From Arenibacterium halophilum (GTDB lineage Bacteria; Pseudomonadota; Alphaproteobacteria; Rhodobacterales; Rhodobacteraceae), in the NCBI RefSeq assembly GCF_005938225.1, contig NZ_VCPC01000002.1:744001-808000 (forward strand): DNA of 64,000 bases. Direction: 5' to 3'. The notes under the pieces were generated by a model, which ran no database searches, had not been told where the DNA came from, and worked only from the letters and a program-made list of their open reading frames with translations. Both the position numbers and the translations under genes were made by a program. Position 1 is the stretch's first letter, and every line of letters begins with the position of its first letter. Below, piece after piece: positions 35,296 through 43,189 of the stretch.

Positions 35296-36816
35296 TCATG
35301 TTTGTCCGCTTGGCGTTGGTGGCAGATCTGAGCGCAGCATGTCGGCCATGGCGCGAAAATCCGGGCCTTGCGCGCGGTCCTCGGTCAGCGGTGCAACCAA
35401 GCCGCGCACCGCCGCATAGGCCCAAGCGGTGCCCTCGCCAAGCATGTCGGTCACGCCGCGAAGCTCGACCGCCTGAGCCGAGACGACCAGTTCGATTGCG
35501 ACAAGCAGGCGAAAGCGGTCGATGATCGTCGCCGTCTTGGCCAGAACGCCCGGTGCGAGCGATGCGTGATCCTCGACACCATCGGCAACCGGGATCGGGG
35601 GGAAGGCCATCGGCGTGGCAAGGTGGCGAATTTCGGCTTCCAGCGCCGAAAGTGTTTTCTGCACCGTTGCGAACCCGTTGCGACTGCTGCCCATCGGCGA
35701 CAGGAACCGTGGCAAATCCGAGATGCCGGGCGACATGATCTGCATGCAGCGGTGCGTGGTGGCCGAGGCGCATTGCGCGATGGCAAGGCCAAGCCGCTCC
35801 CACGACAGGGCCAGCGCGGTCGTGTCGAAATTGCCGTTATGCAGGAGGATACCGTCATCGACCAGCACCACCGGGTTGTCACCGGGGCCGCGCAATTCGA
35901 TGGCTGTCGCCTCGGCGGCCTCATCGCGCGCATGCAGCAATGCGCCCCAGATTTGCGGCGCGCAACGATAGCTGAGCGGGTCTTGAAGGCGTCGCGCCAC
36001 GCCCTCGTTCAGCAGGGCGCTGCCAGACAGCAACGCCATCAGCCGCGCCCCGGCCTCGACCTGCCCGAAAGCCGGGCGCAGCGACAGCACCCTTGGATCA
36101 AGCACCGAGGTGGCCGCGCGAAACGCTTCGAACGCCAGCGCGGTGGCGCTGAGCGACCACGAGATCAACCGGTTCAGATCATCCAGCGCAAGACACGCCT
36201 GCGCGATCGAAAAGGCATTGGCCGACACCATCGCATGCCCGTCCCGCGGGCCCAGCTTCAGCGGGGCGAAACCCGCGCGTGACAGCGCCTCACGGGCGGG
36301 CAGAATTTCACCTTTGTATTCCGCCTCGCCGTGGCCCATCAGCCCACGTGTCACATCCGACATCTGGGCAAGGTCTGCCTCGCCGACAGAGCCGAGCGCG
36401 TAGACAAGCGGGTGCACCCCGGCATTCAGTGCATCAACGAGCGTCTGGGCCACGCCAAACGAAATGCCCGAAGCGCCACCGGCAAAGCCGGCAAGGCGGG
36501 CGGCCATGATGGCCCTGACGGTTTCGACCGGAAGCGGAGTGCCCACGCCAACGGCGCGGGCCTGTGGCACGCGCTGCTGAAAGGCGGTGACATCCGCAAG
36601 GTCGAGGCGCGTATCGACGCTCGCACCCAAACCCGTGGTCAGGCCATAGACAGGCACATTGCATGCAAGCTGTGTCTCGACGATATCGCGTGCTGCCTGG
36701 ATCCGGGTCTGCATCCCAACCGACAGCTTTACATGCGCCCGGGTGCGCGCGATGGCCGCGATGTCGGAAACACTCGGGGGCAGATCGCCAAGCTGGATAT
36801 CGGGATGGTCTGGCAC
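35296..36816 (-). CDS. Aromatic amino acid (HAL/PAL-type) lyase homologue lacking the MIO triad
   Basis: 506 residues with the complete HAL/PAL fold: catalytic-type Tyr57 in YGLTTGLG, the GGASGIS loop, GDNPVV and the MSPGISDLPRFL region. In active lyases the stretch GSVGASGDLAPL supplies Ala-Ser-Gly for the MIO cofactor. Here residues 142-152 read GSVGEADLAQM, so Ser and Gly are missing and one residue is lost. It therefore may not be an ammonia-lyase of the usual mechanism. It starts with GTG and leads a run with the ornithine cyclodeaminase-like and PhnD-like genes, 82 bp upstream of the former. Family sure, activity open. Confidence 0.8.
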   Translation of the reverse strand: MPDHPDIQLGDLPPSVSDIAAIARTRAHVKLSVGMQTRIQAARDIVETQLACNVPVYGLTTGLGASVDTRLDLADVTAFQQRVPQARAVGVGTPLPVETVRAIMAARLAGFAGGASGISFGVAQTLVDALNAGVHPLVYALGSVGEADLAQMSDVTRGLMGHGEAEYKGEILPAREALSRAGFAPLKLGPRDGHAMVSANAFSIAQACLALDDLNRLISWSLSATALAFEAFRAATSVLDPRVLSLRPAFGQVEAGARLMALLSGSALLNEGVARRLQDPLSYRCAPQIWGALLHARDEAAEATAIELRGPGDNPVVLVDDGILLHNGNFDTTALALSWERLGLAIAQCASATTHRCMQIMSPGISDLPRFLSPMGSSRNGFATVQKTLSALEAEIRHLATPMAFPPIPVADGVEDHASLAPGVLAKTATIIDRFRLLVAIELVVSAQAVELRGVTDMLGEGTAWAYAAVRGLVAPLTEDRAQGPDFRAMADMLRSDLPPTPSGQT

Positions 36817-37204
36817 GCGATCGCTTTCAGAGGTTAGCCGAGGTGGTTACGTGTGTACTGGTATATACAACCTGTGATGTGTCATGGCTGCAAGCACAAA
36901 ATGACACTTACCGGCATTTTCCGGCCCACGCGGGGGCACAATGCTGACGTAGCCCTCAACTTGGTGCCGGGACAGACCCCTGTGAATGCGGATTATCCAA
37001 GGAAAAGACAGCACATAAATCGGTAAGGCATAAATGTACGCCGGCCGCTCCGGCGACGCGACCGGGTGATGCATGGATCTTGCGGGAGCTGCAAGTTTAT
37101 GGAAACCGCCCTTGTTCAGGAGCCGGTTTACTCCGGTCCTGCGAAACCGAATTGCGGGGTCGTGGACCGAGTACAGGGCAGGGATCGTTGGATTGAGCCC
37201 CGCT
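36817..37204. promoter_or_regulatory. Intergenic region with a GntR-type palindrome
   Basis: No gene is supported in these 388 bp between the lyase-like gene and the 3' end of tetR. At 36859-36870 TGGTATATACAA contains the palindrome GTATATAC and resembles GntR-family operators (T-N-GT-N4-AC-N-A). On the minus strand TTGCAG and TTGTAT are spaced 17 bases apart across this site and could be the promoter of the lyase-like operon. No GntR gene is in the window. Confidence 0.35.
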
Positions 37205-37867
37205 TCAAGCCGCAGACACCAACTTGGGCAGAAGGTCGCGTACCTCTTTGACAAGTTGCCCCGAGGCCCCTGTATCGCCGTGGATATAGCCAGACAAGGC
37301 GCGCTGGAACAGCCCGTCGAACACGGCGTAAAGCGATGCCCGCGACAGCGTGGGGTGACCGCCGGCAAGACCGCAATAGGTGTTGCAGACCCGCCAAACC
37401 ATGTCCTCCAGCTTGCGGTCGATGATCGAGATATCTTCGTGAAAAGCGTCCTCGAACAAGGATTGCGCCCGAAGATCGTACCACAGCCGATGCAGCGGTG
37501 CCTCGCGCTCGAGCGTTTCGACAAGGCGATCGCAAAATGCGTCCAGCAGGGCATCGGCGCTGCTGGCCTCGACCACGACATCGTCGTAGCGGGTCACGCA
37601 GATTGATTTGTAATAGCTGACACAGCAGGTGATGAGGTCAAGCTTGTCGCTGAAGTAATAGTGCAGAACGCCATGCGAATATTGGCTATGCTGCGCGATT
37701 TCGCGGAGCGACGTGTTCGCATACCCAAGCGTGGCAAGGGTTTCGAGCGCGGCTTTGGCCAGCTCGATGCGTTTTCTTGCGAACTTGTCGACGGCCTCTT
37801 GCGTTGGCGCGCGTGCCTCGACGCGTTCCAGATTCTCAAGGCTCGCGCGGACGTCGAGGGTCTGCAT
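37205..37867 (-). CDS. TetR-family transcriptional regulator
   Basis: 220 residues from the ATG at 37867, which has GAAGG nine bases upstream; another ATG at 37894 lacks such a site. The N-terminal helix-turn-helix is TSLREIAQHSQYSHGVLHYY, preceded by RIELAKAALETLATLGY. A long linker of about 30 residues precedes the DNA-binding domain. It is divergent from the SDR/saccharopine DH-like/acyl-CoA synthetase operon, with three copies of a near-palindrome between them, so it most likely represses that operon and itself, released by a CoA thioester or related metabolite. Confidence 0.88.
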   Translation of the reverse strand: MQTLDVRASLENLERVEARAPTQEAVDKFARKRIELAKAALETLATLGYANTSLREIAQHSQYSHGVLHYYFSDKLDLITCCVSYYKSICVTRYDDVVVEASSADALLDAFCDRLVETLEREAPLHRLWYDLRAQSLFEDAFHEDISIIDRKLEDMVWRVCNTYCGLAGGHPTLSRASLYAVFDGLFQRALSGYIHGDTGASGQLVKEVRDLLPKLVSAA

Positions 37868-37964
37868 TCCTGGCGACCTTCCTGTCTGTTTCATCGTTCA
37901 GTGGCTGCCATGGCCCAAGGGTGGCATCCTGATTTCGCTGTGAATTTACAGGCCTGAACAGAAT

Positions 37965-38024
37965 TTGACAACTGTCCAAATTTTTGCCTTGACAGTTGTC
38001 CAGAAAAATTTGGACAGTTGTCAA
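37965..38024. promoter_or_regulatory. Triple TetR-type operator within a 21-bp inverted repeat
   Basis: Three copies of the core GACA(AC or GT)TGTC lie at 37967-37976, 37991-38000 and 38013-38022, 24 and 22 bp apart. The outer two sit in perfect inverted arms of 21 bases (37965-37985 and 38004-38024). Position between divergent tetR and the SDR gene, copy number and symmetry make this the likely binding site of the TetR regulator. Confidence 0.75.
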
Positions 38025-38031
38025 GAATTTG

Positions 38032-38106
38032 CGGGGCCTTTGTGCCACCCCGGTTGAGGAGCCGGGCGACAGGTTCGGGAATACATCCGCCCTAAGGCGG
38101 ATTTTT
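38032..38106 (+). promoter_or_regulatory. Structured leader with terminator abutting the SDR ribosome site
   Basis: Four helices can form but neighbours exclude one another: CGGGG (38032-36) with CCCCG (38048-52); CCCGG (38049-53) with CCGGG (38062-66); GGGCG (38064-68) with CGCCC (38088-92); and ATCCGCC (38085-91) with GGCGGAT (38096-102). The last is followed by a T run to 38106 and is a good intrinsic terminator, directly before GGGAGGAAAG and the ATG at 38121. This is the logic of an attenuator or riboswitch. I do not recognise a known riboswitch class. Confidence 0.55.
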
Positions 38107-38120
38107 GGGAGGAAAGATGA

Positions 38121-38903
38121 ATGCTAAACGGGAAAACAGCGCTTGTGACGGGCGGCGCACGGGGGATCGGCGCAGAAATTGCGCGCGCTTTGGCGGCCAA
38201 GGGGGCCAAGGTCATGTTGGGCGATGTGCTTGACGATCTGGCGGCGGAAACCGCGAAGAACATCGGTGCGGGCGCAGCCGCGGTGAAGCTGGATGTGACG
38301 CAGGATGCGTCGTGGGAAGCTGCCGTTCAGGCCACGATCGATACGCATGGCGGATTCGACATCCTGATCAACAATGCGGGCGTCGAAATTACCTCGCTGG
38401 TCATGTCTGTCGAAGCCGACGACATCCGCAAGATGTGCGACGTGAATATCGTTGGACCGCTTCTGGGGATGAAGCATGCGTTTCGCGCGATGGGGCCTGA
38501 AGGGGCGGCCGGGAAAAGCGGCGCGATTGTCAACGTGGCCTCGGTTGCAGCCACGATCGCCTTTCCGGCCATAGCTGGCTACTCGGCGACGAAGTCGGCG
38601 GTGGACCGGATGACCAAGGTCGCCGCGATGGAGGCGGGCAAGCTGGGGCTCAACATTCGCGTCAACTGTTTGTACCCGGGGCTGGCCGCGACCGAGATGG
38701 GTTTGAAGCTGGCCAACGATATCGTCGCGCTTGGCCTTGCCGAGACCGTCGAAGCCGCCATCGGCGGCGTGGTCGAACAGACGCCACTGGGCCGTCTGGC
38801 CGAGATTTCTGACATCGCGGATGGGGCGGTTTTCCTCGCCTCGGATCAATCCCGCTTCATCACCGGCGCGGGCCTGCCCGTCGACGGTGGGATGGGCATG
38901 TAA
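38121..38903 (+). CDS. SDR-family NAD(P)-dependent oxidoreductase
   Basis: Short-chain dehydrogenase of 260 residues. Seen: the nucleotide-binding GGARGIGAEIA (11-21), INNAG (83-87), the catalytic Ser141, Tyr154 and Lys158 (SVAATIAFPAIAGYSATK), and the C-terminal ITGAGLPVDGGMGM typical of classical SDRs. The start has GGGAGGAAAG just upstream. It is first in an operon with a saccharopine DH-like protein and an acyl-CoA synthetase, so it probably oxidises a hydroxyl group on an alicyclic or acyl substrate. Confidence 0.9.
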   Translation: MLNGKTALVTGGARGIGAEIARALAAKGAKVMLGDVLDDLAAETAKNIGAGAAAVKLDVTQDASWEAAVQATIDTHGGFDILINNAGVEITSLVMSVEADDIRKMCDVNIVGPLLGMKHAFRAMGPEGAAGKSGAIVNVASVAATIAFPAIAGYSATKSAVDRMTKVAAMEAGKLGLNIRVNCLYPGLAATEMGLKLANDIVALGLAETVEAAIGGVVEQTPLGRLAEISDIADGAVFLASDQSRFITGAGLPVDGGMGM

Positions 38904-38929
38904 GCCCGAAGTTTCGAAAGGAAATTATC

Positions 38930-40048
38930 ATGAGCAAGAAACCCGTCGTCGTCTACGGGGTGTCCGGCTATACCGGTCGTCTCGTCTGCGAATACCTGCG
39001 CGAATACAACATTCCCTTCATCGCGGCCGGTCGTGACAAGGCAAGGACCCAGGCCGTGGTCGACAAGATCCCCGGTATCGAATCCGCCGATTACGAGGTC
39101 GTTCAGGTTGAACATACCGTCGAGGCGCTGACCGAGCTGTTCAGGGGGGCGCAGGTGGTCTGCAACATGGTCGGCCCTTTCATCAAATTCGGCCCCGAAG
39201 TGGTCGAGGCCTGCCTGCAAGCCGGGGTTCACTACACCGACACCACGGGCGAACAGGATTGGGTTCTGAAATGTGAACAGGACTGGGGCACCAAATTCGC
39301 CGAGAAAGGTCTGCTTCTGTCGCCGAACAACGCGCAGATGTACACCACGGGCGAGATCGCCGCGAACATTTGCCTCGAGACTCCCGGCCTCGACACGCTC
39401 GACATTCTGGTGCTGTGGAAAGGTTTCCCGACCTATGCGTCCACCCAGACGATCTTTACCATACTCAAGGCGGATTGGTATTATCTGGAGCGCAACCAGT
39501 ATGTGAAATGGGATCTTCAGGCCAGCGCCGAAGTGGTCGTTCCGGGGATGCACGAAACCGCGATTGCCGTGCCCTGGGGCGGCACCGCGCACCCGGTCTG
39601 GTTCAAGAACGATCCACGCGTCAGCAACGTAAAGGTGCTGGGTGGCGTGATGAACAGGGCCGTCATGGAAGGCGTGGTGCAAACCACCAAGATGGTCGCC
39701 GAAGAGATCCGTCCGCTACCGTTCGAAGAGCAGGAAAAGGCCCTGAGCGATATCGCCAACTCGGTGACGGCAGACATGCCACCGCGCGAAAACCCACGTG
39801 AGAACACGACCATTGACAGCGTTTACGCCTCGGGGCCGCTGGGACGGGCGCATTGCGTCCTCCACGGCAACTCCAACTACAAGCAAACGGGCATGTTGCA
39901 GGCCTATGCCGCCTATTCGCTTTTGCAGCAGCCGCCGAAACGCGTTGGTTTTGCCAGTGCCTGTCAGGCCTTCGGTCACCGCGAACTTCTGGGTCAGCTC
40001 CGGTCGTTCGGGCTGTTGATGAAGCCGCAGTTGACCGTTCAAGACTGA
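38930..40048 (+). CDS. Saccharopine dehydrogenase-like NAD(P)-binding protein (DUF5938-type)
   Basis: 372 residues. The N-terminus is a Rossmann fold (PVVVYGVSGYTGRLVCEYL) like saccharopine reductase and trans-acting enoyl reductases, followed by VVCNMVGPFIKFGPEVVEAC and YTDTTGEQDW. The C-terminal half has no catalytic motif I know; I recall a DUF5938 label for such proteins, unverified. It is 26 bp after the SDR gene and upstream of the acyl-CoA synthetase. A reductase role on a CoA or free acid intermediate is possible. Function otherwise unknown. Confidence 0.75.
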   Translation: MSKKPVVVYGVSGYTGRLVCEYLREYNIPFIAAGRDKARTQAVVDKIPGIESADYEVVQVEHTVEALTELFRGAQVVCNMVGPFIKFGPEVVEACLQAGVHYTDTTGEQDWVLKCEQDWGTKFAEKGLLLSPNNAQMYTTGEIAANICLETPGLDTLDILVLWKGFPTYASTQTIFTILKADWYYLERNQYVKWDLQASAEVVVPGMHETAIAVPWGGTAHPVWFKNDPRVSNVKVLGGVMNRAVMEGVVQTTKMVAEEIRPLPFEEQEKALSDIANSVTADMPPRENPRENTTIDSVYASGPLGRAHCVLHGNSNYKQTGMLQAYAAYSLLQQPPKRVGFASACQAFGHRELLGQLRSFGLLMKPQLTVQD

Positions 40049-40112
40049 GTATAAGAGCGGCGTGGTCCAGTGCATCGCGCCGCCCCCGGGCTGGATTACG
40101 AAAGGCAATCTC

Positions 40113-41669
40113 ATGCGATTGACCGACTACCTCGACAAGGGGGCCAGCCTCGGCCCCGAGGCCCCCTGCCTGCGGATGGACGATCGCTGCCTGTCTTACG
40201 GCGAGGTCCAGCGCCTGAGCCACCGCATCGCGCGCGCCTTGGAGGCGGCATGCGTGCTGCCCGGCGACAAGGTCGCGATCCTGTCGGGCAATGATCCGAT
40301 CGCCTTCTCCTGTGTCTTCGGCATTGCGCGCGCGGGTGCCGTCTGGTGCCCGGTGAACCCCCGCAACGAATACCGCGAGAACGCAGAGTTTTTGGCGGGA
40401 ACGGACTGCAAGTTTCTGATTTTTCATAGCGATTACGCCGATATGGTCGCCCGGATGCAGCCCGAACTGACGCAGCTTGACGCGCTTGTTTGCCTTGACC
40501 GAGCCACCGATTTCGCACCGTGCTTCGACGATTGGCTGGCCCCGGTGTCCGATGACCCGGTCGATATTCGGCCGGTGGACGATCTTGTCATGCTGCCGGG
40601 CACGGGCGGGACAACCGGCAAGCCGAAAAGCGTCATGCTGACCGGCCACAACATCGAAATGATGAGCGCTCTGACGCTGATGGGGTATCCCTTCGCCAAC
40701 CGCCCCGTCTATCTGGCTGTCGCGCCGCTGACCCACGCCGCTGGCGTTCTGTGCTTTCCGATCATGGCGAAGGGCGGCGAGATCATCATCATGAAGGGGC
40801 CGGACCTTGACCGGTTCCTCGGGCTGATCTCTGCGCACCGTGTGACGCACACTTTCCTGCCGCCGACCGTTATTTACATGCTGCTTGACCACCCCGGGCT
40901 TGGCAGAGCCGATCTCTCGTCACTGCAGTGTTTCTGGTACGGTGCCGCGCCCATGTCGAAGGTGCGGCTGATCGAGGCGTTGGAGCGGATTGGCCCGATG
41001 GGGCAGTTGTTCGGTCAGACCGAAGCGCCGATGATGATTTCGATGATGGCGCCTGCGGATCACCGCACCGCCAACGGCCAAATCCGGACGGACAAGCTTG
41101 GCTCGGCCGGGCGGGTGGCGCCGCTGGTGCATGCCACCATCCGCGACCCGGAGGGCCGCGCGCTTCCCGTCGGAGAGTGCGGCGAGATCTGCGTGAAAGG
41201 GCCGCTGGTCATGTCTGGCTACTACAAGAACCCCAAGGCGACAGACGACACCATCCGGGACGGTTGGCTACATACCGGGGATCTGGGTTACCTCGACGCC
41301 GAGGGCTTTCTTTATATCGTCGACCGCGCCAAGGACATGATTATCACCGGCGGGTTCAACGTTTATTCCATCGAAGTCGAGCAGGCATTGCAAAGCCACC
41401 CCTCGGTTCAGGATTGCGCGGTGATTGGTCTGCCCGATGACAAATGGGGCGAACGGCTGGTCTGTGTGGTGCAGCCTCGCCCCGGGCACAGCGTCGACGA
41501 GGACGCAATCAGGGCGCATGTGAAGACGTTGATCGGAGCGGTGAAGTCTCCGAAACAGGTTTTCATATGGGACGATCTGCCCCGGTCCAAGGTGGGCAAG
41601 GTTGTGAAACCCGAGATCAAGGCGATGCTATTGCGCGATGCGCAGGTCAAAACGACGGCAAAAGGATAG
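40113..41669 (+). CDS. AMP-binding acyl-CoA synthetase, paralogue of the LIV-operon ligase
   Basis: Ligase of 518 residues, the same length as the protein at 5131 and visibly related along its length: both begin MRL-DY and share THAAG, FLPPT/LPPT and QTEAPM/QAEAPM. Motifs: GTGGTTGKPKS, FGQTEAP, TGDLGYLDAEGFLYIVDR, TGGFNVYSIEVE and the catalytic Lys in SKVGKV (about K496). The ATG at 40113 begins the conserved N-terminus. It ends the tetR-divergent operon. Two related ligases in one window point to related acids being activated by two differently controlled pathways. Confidence 0.88.
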   Translation: MRLTDYLDKGASLGPEAPCLRMDDRCLSYGEVQRLSHRIARALEAACVLPGDKVAILSGNDPIAFSCVFGIARAGAVWCPVNPRNEYRENAEFLAGTDCKFLIFHSDYADMVARMQPELTQLDALVCLDRATDFAPCFDDWLAPVSDDPVDIRPVDDLVMLPGTGGTTGKPKSVMLTGHNIEMMSALTLMGYPFANRPVYLAVAPLTHAAGVLCFPIMAKGGEIIIMKGPDLDRFLGLISAHRVTHTFLPPTVIYMLLDHPGLGRADLSSLQCFWYGAAPMSKVRLIEALERIGPMGQLFGQTEAPMMISMMAPADHRTANGQIRTDKLGSAGRVAPLVHATIRDPEGRALPVGECGEICVKGPLVMSGYYKNPKATDDTIRDGWLHTGDLGYLDAEGFLYIVDRAKDMIITGGFNVYSIEVEQALQSHPSVQDCAVIGLPDDKWGERLVCVVQPRPGHSVDEDAIRAHVKTLIGAVKSPKQVFIWDDLPRSKVGKVVKPEIKAMLLRDAQVKTTAKG

Positions 41670-41771
41670 TGGGGTCGCGTCCGGTACTCTGGGCCTCGCG
41701 CCTTACATGGCAAGGCGGCAGGAAACCGCTTGCCGGTCCAGACCCGTCTAGGGACGCGATGTTTCCACTCT

Positions 41772-42563
41772 TCAGATCGTCGTGTGCAAATAGTCCGCCG
41801 TTTCGCGGTTGGCGGGCAGGAAGGTTTCCAGTGTCAACTCGGACAATCCGATGTCCATCGCCGTCCCAAGCACGGTTGTCGCGCTTATGAACGAAAGCTT
41901 CCGGCTCGCGATGTCGAGTGTCAGGGGGATCGCCACGCGATTGACGGCTTTTGGCGCGCCGGTTGTCCATGGCCGCGATCCGGATGGCACAGGATAGGAC
42001 TTCAATTCGTCAATCAAACTCGAGGTCGCCGCATCCGGGGCCGCCTTGTTCTGCGCGGAAAGACGGGTCAGGATGTGGTGCCGCCACTCCCGATAATTGG
42101 CGATGTGTTTGCCAAACCCGTCGGGATGCAAGCTCAGGCGCAGCGCATTGACGGGCGGCGCCATCATCGGCGCGGGCACATCCCGGAAAAGACCAAGCAG
42201 GGCAGCGTTGGCGTGGACGATTGTCCAGTGCCTGTCCATCGCCAGGGCGGGGTAGGGCGCATGCGCGTCGATCAGGTCTTTCACCGCCTGGTAGGTTGCT
42301 GCAACATCTTCATCGTCGGCGGACCTGTCGTGATAGCAGTGGGCGAAGCCTGCGGTGTGCAGCAGGTCATTGCGCGCCCGTAGGGACAGATCGAGCGTTT
42401 CGGCTAGCAACAGAACCATGTCCCGGCTCGGCGCACTGCGCCCCGTTTCCAGAAAGCTCAGATGGCGCTGCGAAATCTCTGCGTCCGAGGCCAGCGCAAG
42501 CTGACTGAAGCCGCGCTTTTCGCGCCAGGAACGTAGCGATGTCGCAAAGGTCATGTGATCCAT
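41772..42563 (-). CDS. XRE-family regulator with MmyB-like ligand-binding domain
   Basis: 263 residues from the ATG at 42563; ATG at 42554 and GTG at 42587 are alternatives. The helix-turn-helix is FSQLALASDAEISQRHLSFL (about 20-40). The remaining 190 residues (YPALAMDRHWTIVHANAALL onward) match the MmyB-like PAS-type domain found in many alpha- and actinobacterial regulators. It is divergent from the small membrane protein at 42723 and is its likely regulator. Confidence 0.85.
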   Translation of the reverse strand: MDHMTFATSLRSWREKRGFSQLALASDAEISQRHLSFLETGRSAPSRDMVLLLAETLDLSLRARNDLLHTAGFAHCYHDRSADDEDVAATYQAVKDLIDAHAPYPALAMDRHWTIVHANAALLGLFRDVPAPMMAPPVNALRLSLHPDGFGKHIANYREWRHHILTRLSAQNKAAPDAATSSLIDELKSYPVPSGSRPWTTGAPKAVNRVAIPLTLDIASRKLSFISATTVLGTAMDIGLSELTLETFLPANRETADYLHTTI

Positions 42564-42722
42564 TGATGCAGTATAACCCGCTTTCACGCTGTCTCGATTA
42601 CCTTTCAGGTCATAATCCCGATGTTTCTGGCGGCGGCATTCTATGACGTGCCAGGTAATCGACGCGCGGCGCGCTTTCCCCGACGCTTCAAAGCAGTTGA
42701 ACCCTGCGAAGGAGCGGAAGCG

Positions 42723-43100
42723 ATGTTTGAACTGAACGCAAAAACGATCTTCACCCTGGATGCCATCCTCTGCCTTGTCATGGGCGCGGCCCTTGCTGCG
42801 GCATCAGGCTTGGTTGCGGCCCTGCTGGGGATGCCGGCCGGGCTGATCTTCTGGTCTGGCATCCTTCTTTTGCCCGTGGCCGCCCTGATTACTCTTGCAG
42901 CCAGCACAGGGAACAGGGCCTTGGGCTGGATCGTCATTCTTGGCAATCTCGGATGGATCGTTGCCAGCCTTGTTGTTGCGGCCTTCGTTCCGGCGAACCT
43001 GCTGGGTACGATTTTCGTGCTGGTGCAGGCAGGCGTTGTCGGAGTTTTCGTATGGATTGAACGGGCGGCAATGGGCCGGGCAAACGCGGTGCCCGCCTAG
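42723..43100 (+). CDS. Small integral membrane protein, unknown function
   Basis: 125 residues, four predicted transmembrane helices (around 10-30, 40-60, 65-90 and 95-115), no recognised motif. The ATG at 42723 has AAGGAG upstream; a longer open frame to 42621 adds an Arg-rich segment and was rejected. It is divergent from the MmyB-like regulator, a pairing often seen with DoxX-like or other small membrane proteins. Confidence 0.75.
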   Translation: MFELNAKTIFTLDAILCLVMGAALAAASGLVAALLGMPAGLIFWSGILLLPVAALITLAASTGNRALGWIVILGNLGWIVASLVVAAFVPANLLGTIFVLVQAGVVGVFVWIERAAMGRANAVPA

Positions 43101-43189
43101 GTGCGATGGTCGCTGACGGTGCAACAGCTCTTGCCGAAGCCCGGATCGGCAAGAACTGTCGCGCTGTCGGTCGAGCCGGGCGGATCGCG

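Noticed and set aside
36463-36471. ASG tripeptide (residues about 115-117) in the lyase homologue as the MIO source
   Set aside because: It lies in the GGASGIS loop that matches the GHSGIS loop of HAL, not the MIO position.
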